A stretch of DNA of 64,000 nucleotides, taken from positions 100,039 to 164,038 of the forward strand of contig CAIKKY010000010.1 in assembly GCA_903828145.1 (NCBI GenBank). The letters run 5' to 3'. The first letter of the stretch is position 1; each line of letters starts with the position of its first letter. The notes under the pieces were generated by a model. The model saw only the letters and a list, made by a program, of their open reading frames with translations, was not told where the DNA came from and did no database searches. Shown here piece after piece: positions 27,825 through 35,900 of this stretch. The stretch is from an uncultured Hyphomicrobiales bacterium (GTDB lineage Bacteria; Pseudomonadota; Alphaproteobacteria; Rhizobiales; Devosiaceae). The translations under genes were made by a program, and so were the position numbers.

Positions 27825-29472
27825 TATTACGGGTGGTCAGAACCTTATCGACCGTTTTGCGGGCATGGCCGCAGCACAGAAGGGCTCTGGCCGCAATGTG
27901 CCTGTCGCTGTGGCAACTGCCACCAATGCCCCGCCTGCGGCGAATAGCAACAAGCAGCACTCGGCGGAAGTAGCCGCAATTTTGGCCGTTGTGTCGCAGG
28001 AGGCGCTTTGGGCCGGGGACTGGCAGAACTGCCTTGACCACTCAGGCAAGTCCTATACGTCCCAAAGCGAGGCCGACTACAGCCTCTTGGGCGCCATCGT
28101 GAAGGAGGCTTACTTCTTGGGCCTCCCCGAGAGCCTGGTGCCGTCCATTGCCGAGCAGGTGTGGGTACAGTCAGGGCTCTACCGGCCTGAAAAACTGCAT
28201 CGTGTTCGCACGCAGGACATTCCCAATCAGATCGAAGATAAGCGCGGATTGCTGCCTCGGACACAGGGTGGTTTGGAAATTATTGGGGGCCCTACGCGCC
28301 ACAAGCGATTGATTGGAGACGGGCGGCTTTCGGTGCCGACAACCCCTCCTCCGCCTCGGGACTACATTCTTGAGGGGCTTCTGCTCAGGTCCACGCCCGC
28401 TGTGTTGGCAGGGGCTGGTGGTACGTCAAAGACCATGTTGTCGATCCAACTGGCGATCGCGTTTGCGCTGGGGCGCGACATCCTTGAGAAGAAGTCTACA
28501 GAGGGTTGCTCCCTGCTGTTGTTAGCCGAAGAAGACCAGAGCGAAGCTAAACGGCGGGTCGGGGCGGTTTGTGCCCACCTCGGGCTGTCACCTGCAGAAC
28601 GGCTGATGGTCGAGGAACGTGTGCGGATTTTCCCGCTTGTGGGGGTCGATGCTCGGCTGACTGCATTTGACCAGAAGGTGCGTAGCCTGGCGAGCACAGC
28701 CTTTGATGAGGAGATCATCGCTACCGCCCAACAGATTGTGTCAGGAACCGGCATTCCTATGAGTTTGGTTGTTTTGGACCACGCTGGCATTATGCACGGC
28801 GGCATGTTCGATGCCCGCGAAGATACCGCACAGACGATGCGTATTGTTGCCCGAATTGCCCAGGAGACGAAGGCAGCTACCCTGCTGCTAGCGCATTCCC
28901 CGAAAGCATCAGCCTCAAAGGACTTTTCTGATGCGCAGGACGTCGCGGGTTCGGCAGCGTGGACGGACCATGCTCGTGCGGCCTTTGTTTTGCGCTCGAT
29001 GACGAAGGCAGCGGCAAAGCCGTTCGGCATCCCTGATGCCCTGCTGGGGAATTATGTGACCTTCAGCGTGGTGAAGAACAACTATGGCCCGTCACACGAG
29101 AGCATTCCTTTGGAGCGCTACGTTGTGCCGAACTACTCCGTCAGCGTTTTGCAGCCCTATAACCAGATTGCCGTCATGCGGTCCGCCCAGCCTTCGCTGG
29201 TGGACAAAGTGGTAAAACTCGTCGGCGACCACCCCCGCCAGTACTCGAAGACGACGCTGCGCGAAAAGCATAGCGGGATCAGGGGGACCTTGGGAGCCAG
29301 TAAGCAAAACGTTGCTGATGCCATTGAGCAGGCACTCTCGAGCGGCAGGCTCGTTCAAGTGAAACCCTCCGCTGCGGACCGCAAGGCTCATGGGCTCAAA
29401 GCACAGGTTAGGGAAGTCCTAGACACTCCCAGCCGCCTGCCGCCTGCCGCCCAATCGGACGGCAACGCCTAA
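27817..29472 (+). CDS. RepA-like AAA ATPase / replicative helicase of the element
   Basis: A 551-residue ATPase. The N-terminal block ALWAGDW-SQSEADYSLLGAI resembles the helical segment that follows prim-pol domains. The RecA-like core has Walker A GAGGTSKT (about residues 199-206), Walker B SLVVLDHAG, sensor-like TLLLAHSPKAS and FSVVKNNYGP, typical of RepA/AAA_25 helicases. The C-terminus (SLVDKVVKLVGDHPRQYSKTTL) looks like a winged helix. It probably unwinds DNA at the element's origin together with the preceding prim-pol protein; the ATG lies inside the end of that gene (ATGCTTAA), so translation is coupled. Confidence 0.85.
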   Translation: MLNITGGQNLIDRFAGMAAAQKGSGRNVPVAVATATNAPPAANSNKQHSAEVAAILAVVSQEALWAGDWQNCLDHSGKSYTSQSEADYSLLGAIVKEAYFLGLPESLVPSIAEQVWVQSGLYRPEKLHRVRTQDIPNQIEDKRGLLPRTQGGLEIIGGPTRHKRLIGDGRLSVPTTPPPPRDYILEGLLLRSTPAVLAGAGGTSKTMLSIQLAIAFALGRDILEKKSTEGCSLLLLAEEDQSEAKRRVGAVCAHLGLSPAERLMVEERVRIFPLVGVDARLTAFDQKVRSLASTAFDEEIIATAQQIVSGTGIPMSLVVLDHAGIMHGGMFDAREDTAQTMRIVARIAQETKAATLLLAHSPKASASKDFSDAQDVAGSAAWTDHARAAFVLRSMTKAAAKPFGIPDALLGNYVTFSVVKNNYGPSHESIPLERYVVPNYSVSVLQPYNQIAVMRSAQPSLVDKVVKLVGDHPRQYSKTTLREKHSGIRGTLGASKQNVADAIEQALSSGRLVQVKPSAADRKAHGLKAQVREVLDTPSRLPPAAQSDGNA

Positions 29473-29523
29473 AAAAGGCGGGTTCAAAGGCCCGGATTTA
29501 CAGGGGTTACAGCCGCTTTTTTT
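29471..29523 (+). terminator. Probable terminator after the RepA-like gene
   Basis: AAAAAAGGCGG directly after the stop pairs with CCGCTTTTTTT (one G-T wobble) around a 30-nt loop, and the stem ends in the T7 run. The same CAGCCGC bases also belong to the competing inverted repeats described next. Confidence 0.55.
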
Positions 29524-29590
29524 GTGCCGCCCGCAACTACCCCCCTCACAGGCGGCTGAAACCCTAACAAATCCGGGCCTTTCAGCCGCC
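29486..29590. repeat. Three-armed, mutually exclusive inverted repeats (candidate origin or RNA switch)
   Basis: Arm L (29486-29516, AAAGGCCCGGATTT...CAGCCGC) pairs with arm M (29552-29582, GCGGCTG...AAATCCGGGCCTTT) at 26 of 31 positions across a 35-nt loop. Arm M instead pairs perfectly over 11 bp with arm R: GGCGGCTGAAA (29551-29561) with TTTCAGCCGCC (29580-29590). L-M and M-R cannot form together. The position immediately after the replication genes fits an origin, but an RNA-level switch is equally possible. Confidence 0.7.
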
Positions 29591-29850
29591 CTCCAAACCT
29601 AACGTCTTACAGACGTCTGTCGCCTTCGGGCGACAAGACTGTCTGCCTGTGCACAGAAAGGGTAGCCTATGCGTTTGAACACTGCCCACGTAGGCTCACC
29701 TCTTTTAGGGGGCTTTGATACGTTCATCAGGGTCGGACCCCAGCTAAAACGGCGCTCTATACAGGGCGCCGCCATCACTAACCCGTGTGCCTCGTTAGGC
29801 ACTTTCTTCAATTCTTGGTCACAGCTTTCCAACTGACACGACAGTGTATC
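29591..29850. other. Structured non-coding stretch of the element
   Basis: No convincing plus-strand gene. It contains a perfect 12-bp palindrome ACAGACGTCTGT (29609-29620), a TTCG-loop hairpin TGTCGCC/GGCGACA (29618-29635) and GTGCCT-CGTT-AGGCAC followed by TTTCTTC (29787-29808), which could terminate a transcript. A 77-codon minus-strand ORF (29599-29832) spans it, but I cannot support it as a gene. A structured RNA or part of the replication origin is the more likely content. Confidence 0.4.
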
Positions 29851-29890
29851 AATGATAGTATATGTATGTGATCACGCAGAGGTGCGCCAT

Positions 29891-30184
29891 ATGAGCACGA
29901 AGACGTTTCTGATATTGTCTGCGCTTGCAATATTTGCAGCAGTATCGTTATCCAACGGCATGTTGAATGGATTTATGGCAACAATTTTATGCTTTTTCTT
30001 GGCCGGATTTTTTGGTTTTATGTTTTCTTTTGTGTTTGGCGACAGCGCAGGCCGTGTCGCTCTGTTTATAGTCATGGGGATTCTCGTTTTCGCTGCCGTC
30101 ACATCCCCGGAAAGTTTTAGAGGCGGCGGGCGGTATAGTTGGGAGGGTGATACCTGCGTCCAAAGCCGATACGTCGGATGTTGA
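29891..30184 (+). CDS. Small membrane protein of the element (97 aa)
   Basis: Not recognised by family. Three hydrophobic stretches (about residues 5-20, 23-48 and 57-76) make it an inner-membrane protein, followed by a short polar tail with two cysteines (CVQSRYVGC). ATG 29891 has AGAGG eight bases upstream, which favours it over the ORF start at 29852. The gene is distinctly AT-rich compared with the chromosome, consistent with transfer. A role in envelope modification or phage exclusion is possible but not shown. Confidence 0.6.
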   Translation: MSTKTFLILSALAIFAAVSLSNGMLNGFMATILCFFLAGFFGFMFSFVFGDSAGRVALFIVMGILVFAAVTSPESFRGGGRYSWEGDTCVQSRYVGC

Positions 30185-30210
30185 AGTTCTGCCGCCACCA
30201 GTGAGGAGCC

Positions 30211-30558
30211 ATGTACCTGCGACATTACCGGGAACAGCTGCGGCAAATCAGGGAAGCGAGCCTCCGTGCGGAGGAGGAGCAGCGCCAGCGCAAGGCTAGT
30301 CAGAGTGCAGCGCCGACCTACAAGCCCCTTGACCAGCAGATCGAGGAACTGATGCGCTCGCTACCCCCTGCGCAGAGGGACCGTCCTTGGTCGATGGATG
30401 AACTGGTGCTCAGGCTACAAGGGCGCTATCGCCCCCATCCACATCCGAAGGATGTCGGGACAGCCCTGAGGCGGCTAGGCTGGCAGAGGGTGAGGGATTG
30501 GTCTGCTGTCGGCTGCGGTATGCGAGTTTGGACACGAAGCGAAAATCACGGAAGTTAA
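30211..30558 (+). CDS. Winged-helix-like small protein of the element (115 aa)
   Basis: The N-terminal 35 residues are a charged helix (YREQLRQIREASLRAEEEQRQ) that may form a coiled coil. Residues about 60-108 read like a small winged-helix domain: PWSMDELVLRLQGRY, KDVGTALRRLGWQRVRDW and MRVWTRS, the GxALRRLGW pattern seen in DNA-binding tails of phage replication proteins. It may regulate or assist replication of the element. The start is preceded by GAGGAG. It converges with and slightly overlaps the next minus-strand gene. Confidence 0.65.
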   Translation: MYLRHYREQLRQIREASLRAEEEQRQRKASQSAAPTYKPLDQQIEELMRSLPPAQRDRPWSMDELVLRLQGRYRPHPHPKDVGTALRRLGWQRVRDWSAVGCGMRVWTRSENHGS

Positions 30559-30794
30559 CTGTTCGTTTTAAATCGCGAGAAGAAACACACGCACAAGATA
30601 ACAATACCCCACGCCCACATCTCTCCGTTGTCTAGGCCGGGAAGCGTCACAAAATCGCGCACAAGCGCGGCCAAAATGCATAGGCCACCAACGGCATATC
30701 CTAATAAGCGCATTTGTGGGCTCCGGTAGCACCAGTACAGAAATCCGATCCCCAAACCCCACCGGAGCATCTGATTAATTGTTTCTTCGAACAT
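30555..30794 (-). CDS. Small membrane protein, minus strand (79 aa)
   Basis: Not recognised by family. After an amphipathic N-terminus (MFEETINQMLRWG) there are about three hydrophobic segments (GLGIGFLYWCY, LLGYAVGGLCILAALV, WAWGIVILCVCFF). ATG 30794 follows AAAGGCGGAAA and is preferred over 30815. It is the only element gene on this strand, overlapping the end of the winged-helix gene by 4 bp. The coding evidence is the ribosome-binding site and a plausible topology only. Confidence 0.45.
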   Translation of the reverse strand: MFEETINQMLRWGLGIGFLYWCYRSPQMRLLGYAVGGLCILAALVRDFVTLPGLDNGEMWAWGIVILCVCFFSRFKTNS

Positions 30795-30960
30795 TTTCCG
30801 CCTTTCGGGCTCCACAGGGAAGAGTGCTCGCAGTCAGCATCTAAAGTCACACGGTGGCAGCTGCGTAACGCTCTGACAGAGAGTATCAAATTGGCGCTTG
30901 CATGCGAGACTGTTCTTGTTCAGTTTGCGGCTAGGATGGCCAAGGCGTTTCGGTGTCAAT

Positions 30961-32283
30961 ATGAGCGGGAAGTCGCACGTCGGCGCACTAGCGGTACTCT
31001 TTCTTGCATCAACTCTGGGGTCCGCCAAGGCCCAAATTGCTGAGTTTGAGGACGTAAGTGCTTGGAAGACCTATACAGTTACTCAAAAGCTCGCATCTGG
31101 TTTGAAGGGTTGCATTGCAAACCAGACCGAACCTGCCTCATCGCCCTCCTTTTGGATACAACAGACAACTGACGGGAGAATTGGCTTCGCATTCTCCGGT
31201 GGCAATTGGAATATAGGGCCCAATCACCTCACAAGCGGATCAGTGACTTTTGAGAATGGATTTAAATATCCGTTCTATATGCGGCAAAATCCGCCCATGC
31301 TTGAAATTTTCGTTAATGATGTCGCGAATTCGGCGTCAATGAAGAGTGCAATTGCGAAAAGCAAATTCGTAAAAGTGTATCTCGAGTGGGCTGGTATTTT
31401 TGGGAACATAAATAAGAAGTTTTCTCTTGCCGGGTCTGCCGATGCGCTTCGTAGTCTTGATCGGTGTATTGCGCAGATTGCAGTAGACGAGGAGACGCGT
31501 GCGGCAGAGGCGGAGCAAGCTCGTGAGGCATTGAGGAAAAAAGCTGCAGAGTGGAAGGCCGCAGAGGAAGCACAAAAAGCTGCGGAGGAAGAAAAGAATA
31601 CCAGCGAAGGTAACAGTACACCACAGACGCAGCCCGCCGCACCCTTGCCAGCGCTTTATTCGGCTGGCAGCGGCTTCGTTGTGGGTGGCGATGGAAGCAT
31701 CATAACGAACGCGCACGTGGTCGCTGAGTGTAACCAGTTGCAGGTCGTGGATGCATCTGGCCAAAAATTTAAGGCCAATCTGAGGGGTGTTGACCCATCA
31801 AATGACCTTGCCCTTCTGCAGTCAGGCGCCGTGCCAAGAGCTGTGGCAGAACTACGTCTTTCGCCCTCACTTAGGCCGGGTGACAAGGTTGCGGTGTACG
31901 GGTATCCCTTACCTGGCACACTTTCGGACACGGGAAACATTGTATCGGGAACACTTAGCTCGCTTTTAGGCATCCAGAATGACGTGCGTTTCGTTCAGTT
32001 TTCCGCGCCTATACAGCCGGGCAACAGCGGAGGAGCGCTTTTAGATAGCGCTGGCAATGCAGTCGGGATTGCCACTATGAAACTTGATGAATTGGCCATG
32101 TCACAAGAGGTGGGAGTGTTTCCCCAAAATGTAAATTTTGCTGTGCGTATTTCAATAGTGGCAAGTTTTTTGGATGCCTTTGGCGTGCAGTACAAGGCTG
32201 CGAGTTCGATTGAGGAACGACCGCTTCCTGACGTGGCAGACCTAGCAAGGGCGTTTTCTATGCAGGTTTTGTGCTACCGTTGA
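30961..32283 (+). CDS. Secreted trypsin-like serine protease with N-terminal sensor-like module
   Basis: 440 residues. A Sec signal peptide (about 1-24, ending SAKAQ) exports it. Residues 25-175 form an unrecognised beta-rich module with two cysteines (LKGCIANQ, SLDRCIAQ) that could be disulfide-linked. A charged Ala/Glu-rich helix (about 178-215) and a Gln/Pro linker lead into a chymotrypsin-fold protease with an intact triad: His252 in TNAHVV, Asp282 in SNDLALLQ and Ser356 in PGNSGGALL. The motifs are HtrA-like but no PDZ domain follows. ATG 30961 is chosen because the signal peptide then begins properly. As cargo of a mobile element it may act on the host envelope or on incoming phage or plasmids; that is inference. 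Confidence 0.85.
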   Translation: MSGKSHVGALAVLFLASTLGSAKAQIAEFEDVSAWKTYTVTQKLASGLKGCIANQTEPASSPSFWIQQTTDGRIGFAFSGGNWNIGPNHLTSGSVTFENGFKYPFYMRQNPPMLEIFVNDVANSASMKSAIAKSKFVKVYLEWAGIFGNINKKFSLAGSADALRSLDRCIAQIAVDEETRAAEAEQAREALRKKAAEWKAAEEAQKAAEEEKNTSEGNSTPQTQPAAPLPALYSAGSGFVVGGDGSIITNAHVVAECNQLQVVDASGQKFKANLRGVDPSNDLALLQSGAVPRAVAELRLSPSLRPGDKVAVYGYPLPGTLSDTGNIVSGTLSSLLGIQNDVRFVQFSAPIQPGNSGGALLDSAGNAVGIATMKLDELAMSQEVGVFPQNVNFAVRISIVASFLDAFGVQYKAASSIEERPLPDVADLARAFSMQVLCYR

Positions 32284-32415
32284 CGATAAGCGTTATTACT
32301 TATTTTCGTTTTTTACGTCCTGCAACGCGCGTCTTGCGACATTACCGTGGGGCAGTGCCTTTGCCTGTCCATGTACCCCCCACTGAACTCTGACTCGCAT
32401 GCAGGACTCCCATCT

Positions 32416-32445
32416 TGTCACAACCCTGTCACACCAACTGTGACA
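32416..32445. repeat. Integrase arm-type site candidate, right
   Basis: TGTCACA-ACCC-TGTCACA (11-bp period, as at the left end) followed by the reverse heptamer TGTGACA at 32439-32445. It lies about 70 bp inside the right att repeat, mirroring the left arm. Confidence 0.65.
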
Positions 32446-32513
32446 GGCGGGCACGTTGCAGCCATGTCCGATTTCGGGTAATCTGCACTAAGCAGTTGAT
32501 TTTCTTTGGCCTT

Positions 32514-32597
<84 letters not shown>

Positions 32598-32982
32598 TTT
32601 CCAGACAGCGCCACCAATGCACGCTGCGCACCCCCTCTGCGGGGCTGACGGCGATGCCGGGCCAGCCTGGCTGTACCGGGCTACCGGCAGGTGTCCGTTT
32701 TCACCGGTAAGCCCCTCAAGTGAACAACGCCTGCGCTCTGGCCGGTGCCGGTCAAAGGACGTAGCACCAATTGGTGTAGTCCCTCCCCGATATGCATCGT
32801 AACGGCTATAATTTATTATTAATTTAGGGTTAACGCGACTGTCATTCGGCCTGTTTTGCGAATATCCGGTAAGTATGCCCCTCGTGTGGTTGATGGGTAT
32901 TTTCGAGTTTTCAGGCTGTAAGGCCGCGCCTTTGGCGACCTGCGGTTTATTCGAAAGAGTACTTAGCTAAGGACGCAAAGAC
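32598..32982. other. 385-bp intergenic region upstream of the GPR-like gene
   Basis: No ORF with coding character. The first 150 bp are GC-rich with short dyads; the centre is strongly AT-rich and contains an exact TATAAT (32807-32812) without a clear -35, and a perfect CtrA-type site directly after it. The final part leads into the start codon at 32983. Confidence 0.5.
32807..32833 (+). promoter_or_regulatory. TATAAT element and perfect CtrA-type box upstream of the GPR-like gene
   Basis: TATAAT at 32807-32812 is followed by TTAATTTAGGGTTAA at 32819-32833, an exact TTAA-N7-TTAA match to the CtrA consensus. A CtrA box just after a -10 would usually repress, whereas one at -35 would activate. 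The gene downstream belongs to polar growth, which fits cell-cycle control. Confidence 0.45.
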
Positions 32983-35900
32983 ATGGCTTCGAAGTCTTCT
33001 GGACGCAGGAAAGACGCAGCGCAGCACAAACCTGCCGAAAGCGCTGTCCAGAACGAACCGGCCCTGGTGGTTGCTCCTGCCACCCCGCCCGAGCCCGTGG
33101 CCGAGCCCGATCTTCACCGTGCGCCGACGGTCTCTGCGCCGTTTGGCGCGGCCGCCGACGCGTCGACTGAAGAGCGCCGCACGGTCGCGCACAAGCAGGC
33201 CAGCATCGGCGCCAGTGTGGCGAACGACGACCTGTGGCGCGCGACGCCGCGCGGTCCGGCCGCGCGCAAGCAGCGATCCTCAAACCTGCCGTTTTATGTG
33301 GCTGCGGCCGTGGCCCCGCTTTGGGTCGCCGCGGCGATGACCTCGGCGGTGCTGCGGGGGGATTTCCAGCGCGCTGGTTACTTCGTGTCGCCCGACTTTG
33401 TGGGTCTGTTCGCGCTGGCGATCCTGCCCGCCATCGGGACGTTCGCCATTGCCTCCCTCGTCAAGCGGTCGCGTGACCTGCGCGATGCGGCGCTCGCCAT
33501 TGCGGCGGCGTCGCGGCACCTCGCCGAGCCGGAAACCAGCGCCAAGGAAGTGATTGTCTCCATCGGCGGCGCGGTGCGTCGCGAGCTTGAGGCCCTGGAC
33601 CAGGGCGTGGGCCGCGCCCTGACCCGTGCCGGCGAAATCGAGTCGATCCTCCACAACGAAGTGGTCGCGCTTGAGCGCACCAGCGCCGAGAATGAAAAGC
33701 GCATGCGCATGCTCGTTACGGAAATGGCAAGCCAGCGCGACGCGCTGACCAGCAATACCGATCGGACGCGCGAAGTTATTTCCGAGAGCCACTCCAGCCT
33801 GATTTTCGACCTGTACGGGGTCTCGCAGCGCGTTTCCACGTCGATCATGGAGGCGGGCAACGGCCTCGCCCAGGCGCTCGATTACCGGGTGTCGACGCTC
33901 AATGATGCGTTCAGCGGCTATTCGGCGTCGTTCGCCCGGATGATGACGCAGGGCGGCATGCAGATGCTGGATAATCTCTACGCGCGTGAGAAAGAGATCA
34001 CCTCGGCGCTCGAACAGGTCGGCTCCCGCATGGCCGAAGACATTACCGACCGCGCCAGTGACGCCGAAGGCATGATGGGCCGCCTCAGTGAGCGGCTCAA
34101 CGAGCATGTCCACACGCATGTGAACGAGCTGGAGTCGCGCCTGCATAGCTCCATGATTGAGTTGACCGCCTCGATGGAGGCGACCACGGAACGCGCCCGG
34201 TTGGGCCTTGTTGAGGTCGGCAACGGAAACCTCGAGCAGTTCGAGGCGCAGTCCCAGCAGGTGAAGTCTGCCATCGAAACGGGCATTGATGTGTTTACCG
34301 TGATCGTCGGGAACGCCGGCAAGCGCGTTACCGATGCCCTTGATCGCCACCAGACGGACTTCGAGACGCGCGCGAATGTCCTTGAGACCGCGCTCGATAC
34401 CAAGGCGCAGGATTTCGCCGCTGCAGCCTCGCGGCACACGCGCGAACTGACTGAGACGCTTGCGGATCGGTCCGAGCAGATCGCCGGTGTGATCGGCGAA
34501 AAGAGCCGCGAGATTTCTGAAGCGTTCGATACCCATGGCCGGGACATGGTTGAAGCCCTCGACGGCCGGACTTTGCAGCTGTCGAAGGCCCTGCAGGCGC
34601 GTCAGGCCAAACTGTCGGAAACGATCGGCAACCGGACGCAGGCGCTTGCAGACACGCTCGACGCGCGCGGCGCGGCGCTGGATAAGTCCGTTGCCGGGCA
34701 TGTGGACGCGCTCACAACCCTCGTGTCGCAATCAGGCCAGCAGATCGAAACGACTCTCGATGGCTATGTCCGGCAGGTGGCCGGGACGCTGGAGGAGCGT
34801 GGCGCGCAGATCGGCGCGACGATCTCGGCGCGGGCTGGAGAGCTTGACGAGGTTATGACCAAACGCGGGCGTGAGCTGGACGAAACACTTGAGCGCCGCA
34901 CCGACGCGTTCTCGGCGGCCATTACGGGCCGCAGCTTCGAGATGGCCCGGGCCGTCGAGACCAGCACCTTAGGCGCAACGCGTCTGTTCGACGACAAGAT
35001 CGCCGAAATGGATGACAGCATGGCGCGCAGTGCCGACAGGGTGGCCCAGCACATCACGCGCAGCAAAACCGAAATCATGGGTGAGCTGGACGCCTTTGCG
35101 TCGGGCATCGACGAGCGCAGCCGCCACGTCGTTACTGCCGTCGAAGATAGTGTCGCGGCGCTGCATGACTCAGTGCGGGCTCTTCTGAATGACCGGCTTG
35201 GCGCTCTGCCCCAGGAAATTTCGGCGCAAGCCGAGGCAGCGACGGGTCGGCTCTCGGCGCTGAATACCTCGATCGAAGCCTCGCTCGCGAGTGCGCTCGG
35301 CTCCATCGAGTTCAGCGCCAACCGCATTCATGATCAGGTGGGCACCGGCCTGTTGCAGTCGATGCAGTCGATTGCCGGTGAAATCGACACAACCGTGAAT
35401 CACATGGACGGAACGGTCCGCGAGTCGCTGTCGCGCCTTCAGGAGACGTCACGCGAACTGGATGGCCTGATTTCGACCCGAGCGTCTGAGGCCGCCGCTG
35501 CCGCGAGCGAGCGGGCACTCGAGGTCAATCGACTGCTCACTGAGGCAACGGGCGATTTTGACCGGGTTGTCGGCGGGCGCGCCGCAGAAATCGAACAGTC
35601 GCTCGCCGGTCATGCCGAGGTGCTGGAAGACACCATGACGCGTCTCGCAGCCGATGCAGAAACGCTCATGAACCGGTCGACCGCGCATCTGACAGAACGG
35701 GCCGTGGCGACGATTGCCCGCGTGGCCGGATCCACCCAGGCCCTGAAGGAACTGGTGGAAACCTCTGGCAGCACCCTGTCCGAAACGGAACGCCTCTTGG
35801 CGCAGTCGGCTGAATCCTACGCGACCGCCGTCCGGCAGGCCGCTGTGGCCACGGCGCAGATGGGCCGCACGGCCGAGGATCGTACGGCGTCCATGGCGGG

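Noticed and set aside
29599-29832. 77-residue minus-strand ORF in the element's non-coding region
   Set aside because: No convincing ribosome-binding site or recognisable fold, and it overlaps a series of palindromes and hairpins; left as undecided rather than called a gene.
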